NCBI GenBank assembly: GCA_020443945.1
Contig: JAIZWN010000148.1
Location: 1-5,568 of the forward strand
DNA: 5,568 nt
Direction of reading: 5' to 3'
DNA from: Candidatus Thiosymbion ectosymbiont of Robbea hypermnestra
GTDB lineage: Bacteria > Pseudomonadota > Gammaproteobacteria > Chromatiales > Chromatiaceae
Of this stretch, positions 4,644 through 5,568 are shown piece after piece (position 1 is the stretch's first letter; every line of letters begins with the position of its first letter). The position numbers and the translations under genes are program-made. The notes beneath the pieces were generated by a model. The model saw only the letters and a list, made by a program, of their open reading frames with translations, had not been told where the DNA came from and did no database searches.

Positions 4644-4851
4644 TCGCCTCAGCCCGTAGCGCGTAGGTTGGGGTGAGCTTGCGAACCCCAACAAATTGCC
4701 GCGTCGAGCCAAGGATGTTGGGGTTCGTCGCCCCTGTCGGGGCGACCTCACCCCAACCTACACGGATGGATGGTTGGGATGATTTTATAGCTCGTAGGAT
4801 GTGGTGAGGCCAGGGATGGCTGAACTGCATCTTTGGACGGTGGGCGTACCC
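4592..4851. mobile_element. MITE family B, copy 2, interrupted by MITE C
   Basis: It starts with the same GGCCGTAGGGCGGGAAAGCG as the copy at 3271 and matches it to CAGCCCGTAGC (4660). It then departs for about 127 bases and returns at TAGCTCGTAGGATG (4788) to match again through GCGTACCC. Relative to copy 1 it is therefore split by an insertion. The 3' hairpin (4798-4805) is kept partly through G-T pairs. Its left end overlaps the right box of the attC-like site. Confidence 0.7.
4661..4787. mobile_element. MITE family C, nested inside MITE B copy 2
   Basis: This insert of about 127 bp is flanked by TAGC (4657-4660 and 4788-4791), a candidate 4-bp target duplication. It has three perfect stems: GTAGGTTGGGGTGAG (4663-4677) with its complement at 4747-4761; CGAACCCCAACA (4682-4693) with its complement at 4716-4727; and TCGCCCC (4728-4734) with GGGGCGA (4739-4745). 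Together these form a cloverleaf, one closing stem enclosing two hairpins. There is no reading frame. A tail of about 26 bases follows the right arm. Confidence 0.65.
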
Positions 4852-4880
4852 AACAAAGATTTTGGGTACGGGTTATTTTT
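4846..4880 (+). terminator. Possible weak intrinsic terminator
   Basis: GTACCCAA (4846-4853) and TTGGGTAC (4862-4869) form a perfect 8-bp stem with an 8-base loop, followed by GGGTTATTTTT. The T-run is separated from the stem by a few G residues, so termination would be inefficient. It sits between the PIN module and the AbrB-type antitoxin. It may simply be the repeat end. Confidence 0.3.
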
Positions 4881-4930
4881 GGCCCTTTGCCCAACCTACC
4901 CGGCTGCCTGAGGTGGGCGGAGGTATGTTT

Positions 4931-5182
4931 GTGTTGGCAGCAACAGTTAAAATTTCAGGGCAAGGGCAGGTTATCATTCCAAGAAATATGGTTGACTCAC
5001 TGCATTGGACTGATGGCATGGAGCTTACGCTTGTGACAACAGAGTCAGGTGTAATGCTTATACCAAAAACACACAAAAAACTTTCTGCAAATTCTTTGCG
5101 TGGTTCTTTACAACACGAAGGCGAGCCAATTCCCACTGAGCGGCTTTGCAAGCCTGTTGAGTATACAAATGATAGCGTTTGA
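4931..5182 (+). CDS. AbrB/MazE-type (SpoVT-AbrB fold) antitoxin, VapB class, now without its toxin
   Basis: I chose GTG 4931 because GGAGG (4919-4923) lies 7 bases before it; ATG 4925 would have only one base of spacing. The 83-residue product starts with the swapped-hairpin DNA-binding fold: LAATVKISGQGQVIIPRNMV, then WTDGMELTLVTTESGVMLIP. The C-terminal tail LRGSLQHEGEPIPTERLCKP is the toxin-binding arm typical of VapB antitoxins in this class, ending PVEYTNDSV. It would bind its own promoter and a PIN toxin. A toxin start codon, ATG 5169, overlaps its end, but the toxin is lost after a few codons, so this is an orphan antitoxin that might still inhibit a related toxin elsewhere. Confidence 0.87.
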   Translation: MLAATVKISGQGQVIIPRNMVDSLHWTDGMELTLVTTESGVMLIPKTHKKLSANSLRGSLQHEGEPIPTERLCKPVEYTNDSV

Positions 5183-5186
5183 TTCA
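5169..5186 (+). pseudogene. Residual start of a VapC toxin gene
   Basis: ATG 5169 overlaps the antitoxin stop (TGA 5180-5182), as a vapC start should. It reads MIAFDS, close to the usual MIAxDTN opening in which the Asp is the first catalytic residue. After that the sequence becomes the repetitive AATCCTGTTAATC type and no PIN motifs follow. The rest of the gene seems to have been removed. With only five or six codons left, the call rests mainly on position. Confidence 0.45.
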
Positions 5187-5478
5187 AAAGATAATCCTGT
5201 TAATCTTGAAAATCATGTTAATCCTGTCCTATTAGAACGTTGGGTAGTGTTGTAGTTTTGTGATCTGTGATGCTTGAATCCGCAGATTACGCAGATTCTC
5301 GCCGGTGAAAAAACGCAATAATCTGTGAAAATCAGCGCAATCTGCGGATAACAATGACGGTGAGAGGAGGTCTCTACGCTGAATCCCAGAAACCACAAAT
5401 CTAAGATACCACCAGAACGTTGTAGTGACTATGGCTTTACTTTCTTTATTTTTAGTGCGGTATGGAAGAGGAAAAATC
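5183..5478. other. Non-coding, repeat-rich interval before vapB
   Basis: No gene is supported. At 5188-5227 there are two AATCCTGTTAATC-like units in alternating order. At 5278-5349 there is an inverted pair, ATCCGCAGATT (5278-5288) and AATCTGCGGAT (5339-5349), with a second CGCAGATT unit at 5290-5297. Low-complexity 'CAGATTACGCAGATT' repeats of this sort occur between genes in many bacteria. AGAACGTTG occurs at 5234-5242 and again at 5414-5422, bracketing the inverted pair. The last 60 bases are AT-rich and should hold the vapB promoter, but no pair of elements stands out. Confidence 0.5.
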
Positions 5479-5568
5479 ATGCTCTCAACCATTGAAGTAA
5501 TTGTTGAAAAAAATGGCAATGTACGCTTATTGGAACCGCTACACCCCAGCCATGCTATGCGGGCACTA
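5479..5568 (+). CDS. vapB: VapB-type antitoxin, 5' part (continues at base 1)
   Basis: This is the N-terminal part of a small antitoxin that would neutralise the PIN-domain RNase encoded right after it. The start is ATG 5479, with a good ribosome binding site (AGAGGA, about 7 bases upstream). The frame stays open to the window end. Because the last 47 bases equal the first 47, it continues in frame at position 3 and ends at TAA 189-191, giving 77 residues. The N-terminus (MLSTIEVIVEKNGNVRLLEP) is a beta-hairpin typical of short antitoxins that precede vapC. No strong promoter was found in the AT-rich stretch 5420-5465. Reading it as one gene depends on the ends being joined. On the linear window alone it is a gene cut by the right edge. 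Confidence 0.8.
   Translation, partial: MLSTIEVIVEKNGNVRLLEPLHPSHAMRAL
5522..5568. repeat. Terminal direct repeat, right copy (identical to 1-47)
   Basis: This is the right copy of the 47-base redundancy. It begins in the second base of the vapB codon for Val15 (codon 5521-5523). Confidence 0.9.

Noticed and set aside
4588..4830. Minus-strand open frames over MITE B/C
   Set aside because: They follow the GC-rich palindromic repeats and a similar frame appears on the other MITE B copy (3054-3419). This is a repeat artefact.
4889..4917. GCCCAAC as a further attC left box
   Set aside because: It only pairs with a nearby AGGTGGGC to form a short hairpin before the antitoxin ribosome binding site. 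No GTTRRRY box follows at a suitable distance.
5239..5246. GTTGGGT as another attC right box
   Set aside because: No complementary RYYYAAC box lies within 150 bases upstream and no paired inner stem was found.
5335..5352. DnaA-box-like TTATCCGCA (minus strand) as a possible replication origin
   Set aside because: It is a single site with one mismatch to TTATNCACA, inside an inverted repeat. There are no iterons and no initiator gene.
5232..5519. Minus-strand open frames in the non-coding interval
   Set aside because: They consist largely of CAGATT-type repeat translation and overlap the vapB start. No ribosome binding site or domain pattern is visible.

Overview
The window looks like accessory DNA from a Gram-negative bacterium, probably a gammaproteobacterium. 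The evidence is small one- or two-gene modules all on the + strand, integron attC-like recombination sites, several toxin-antitoxin (TA) modules, and many GC-rich hairpin repeats of MITE type. The genus cannot be told from the sequence. I see no integrase, replication initiator, relaxase, partition gene, rRNA, tRNA or CRISPR array.

Bases 1-47 are repeated exactly at 5522-5568, so the piece closes on itself as a 5521-bp circle. The join falls inside a vapB antitoxin gene, whose two halves (5479-5568 and 1-191) then form one 77-codon frame followed by an overlapping vapC toxin (178-564). This is either a genuine circular molecule or an assembly loop. No replication gene is visible, so a circular excised block of integron cassettes is one possible reading.

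Layout: vapBC at the junction; a MITE (629-770); a frameshifted remnant of a GxxExxxY nuclease-like gene (797-968); a three-TM membrane protein gene plus a 48-residue acidic protein gene ending in a well-formed attC (1652-1713); a region of about 470 bp without an intact gene, in which a decayed IS200/IS605 element appears to lie in the loop of a second attC (1854-2180); a two-gene exported module starting just after it (2204-3278); a MITE (3271-3398) followed by a complete ParE/RelE-type TA pair (3452-3942); a second copy of the first MITE (3952-4092) abutting a 5'-truncated PIN toxin with its overlapping partner gene, which runs into a third attC-like site (4523-4593); a composite nested MITE (4592-4851); an AbrB-type antitoxin whose toxin survives only as its first few codons; and about 300 bp of repeat-rich non-coding DNA leading back to vapB.

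Taken together this is a mobile, decaying cassette array: two intact TA modules, two broken ones, two candidate membrane or envelope modules of unknown function, and repeats that have inserted at or next to attC sites and gene ends. Function is well supported only for the TA genes. The membrane modules are described by architecture alone.
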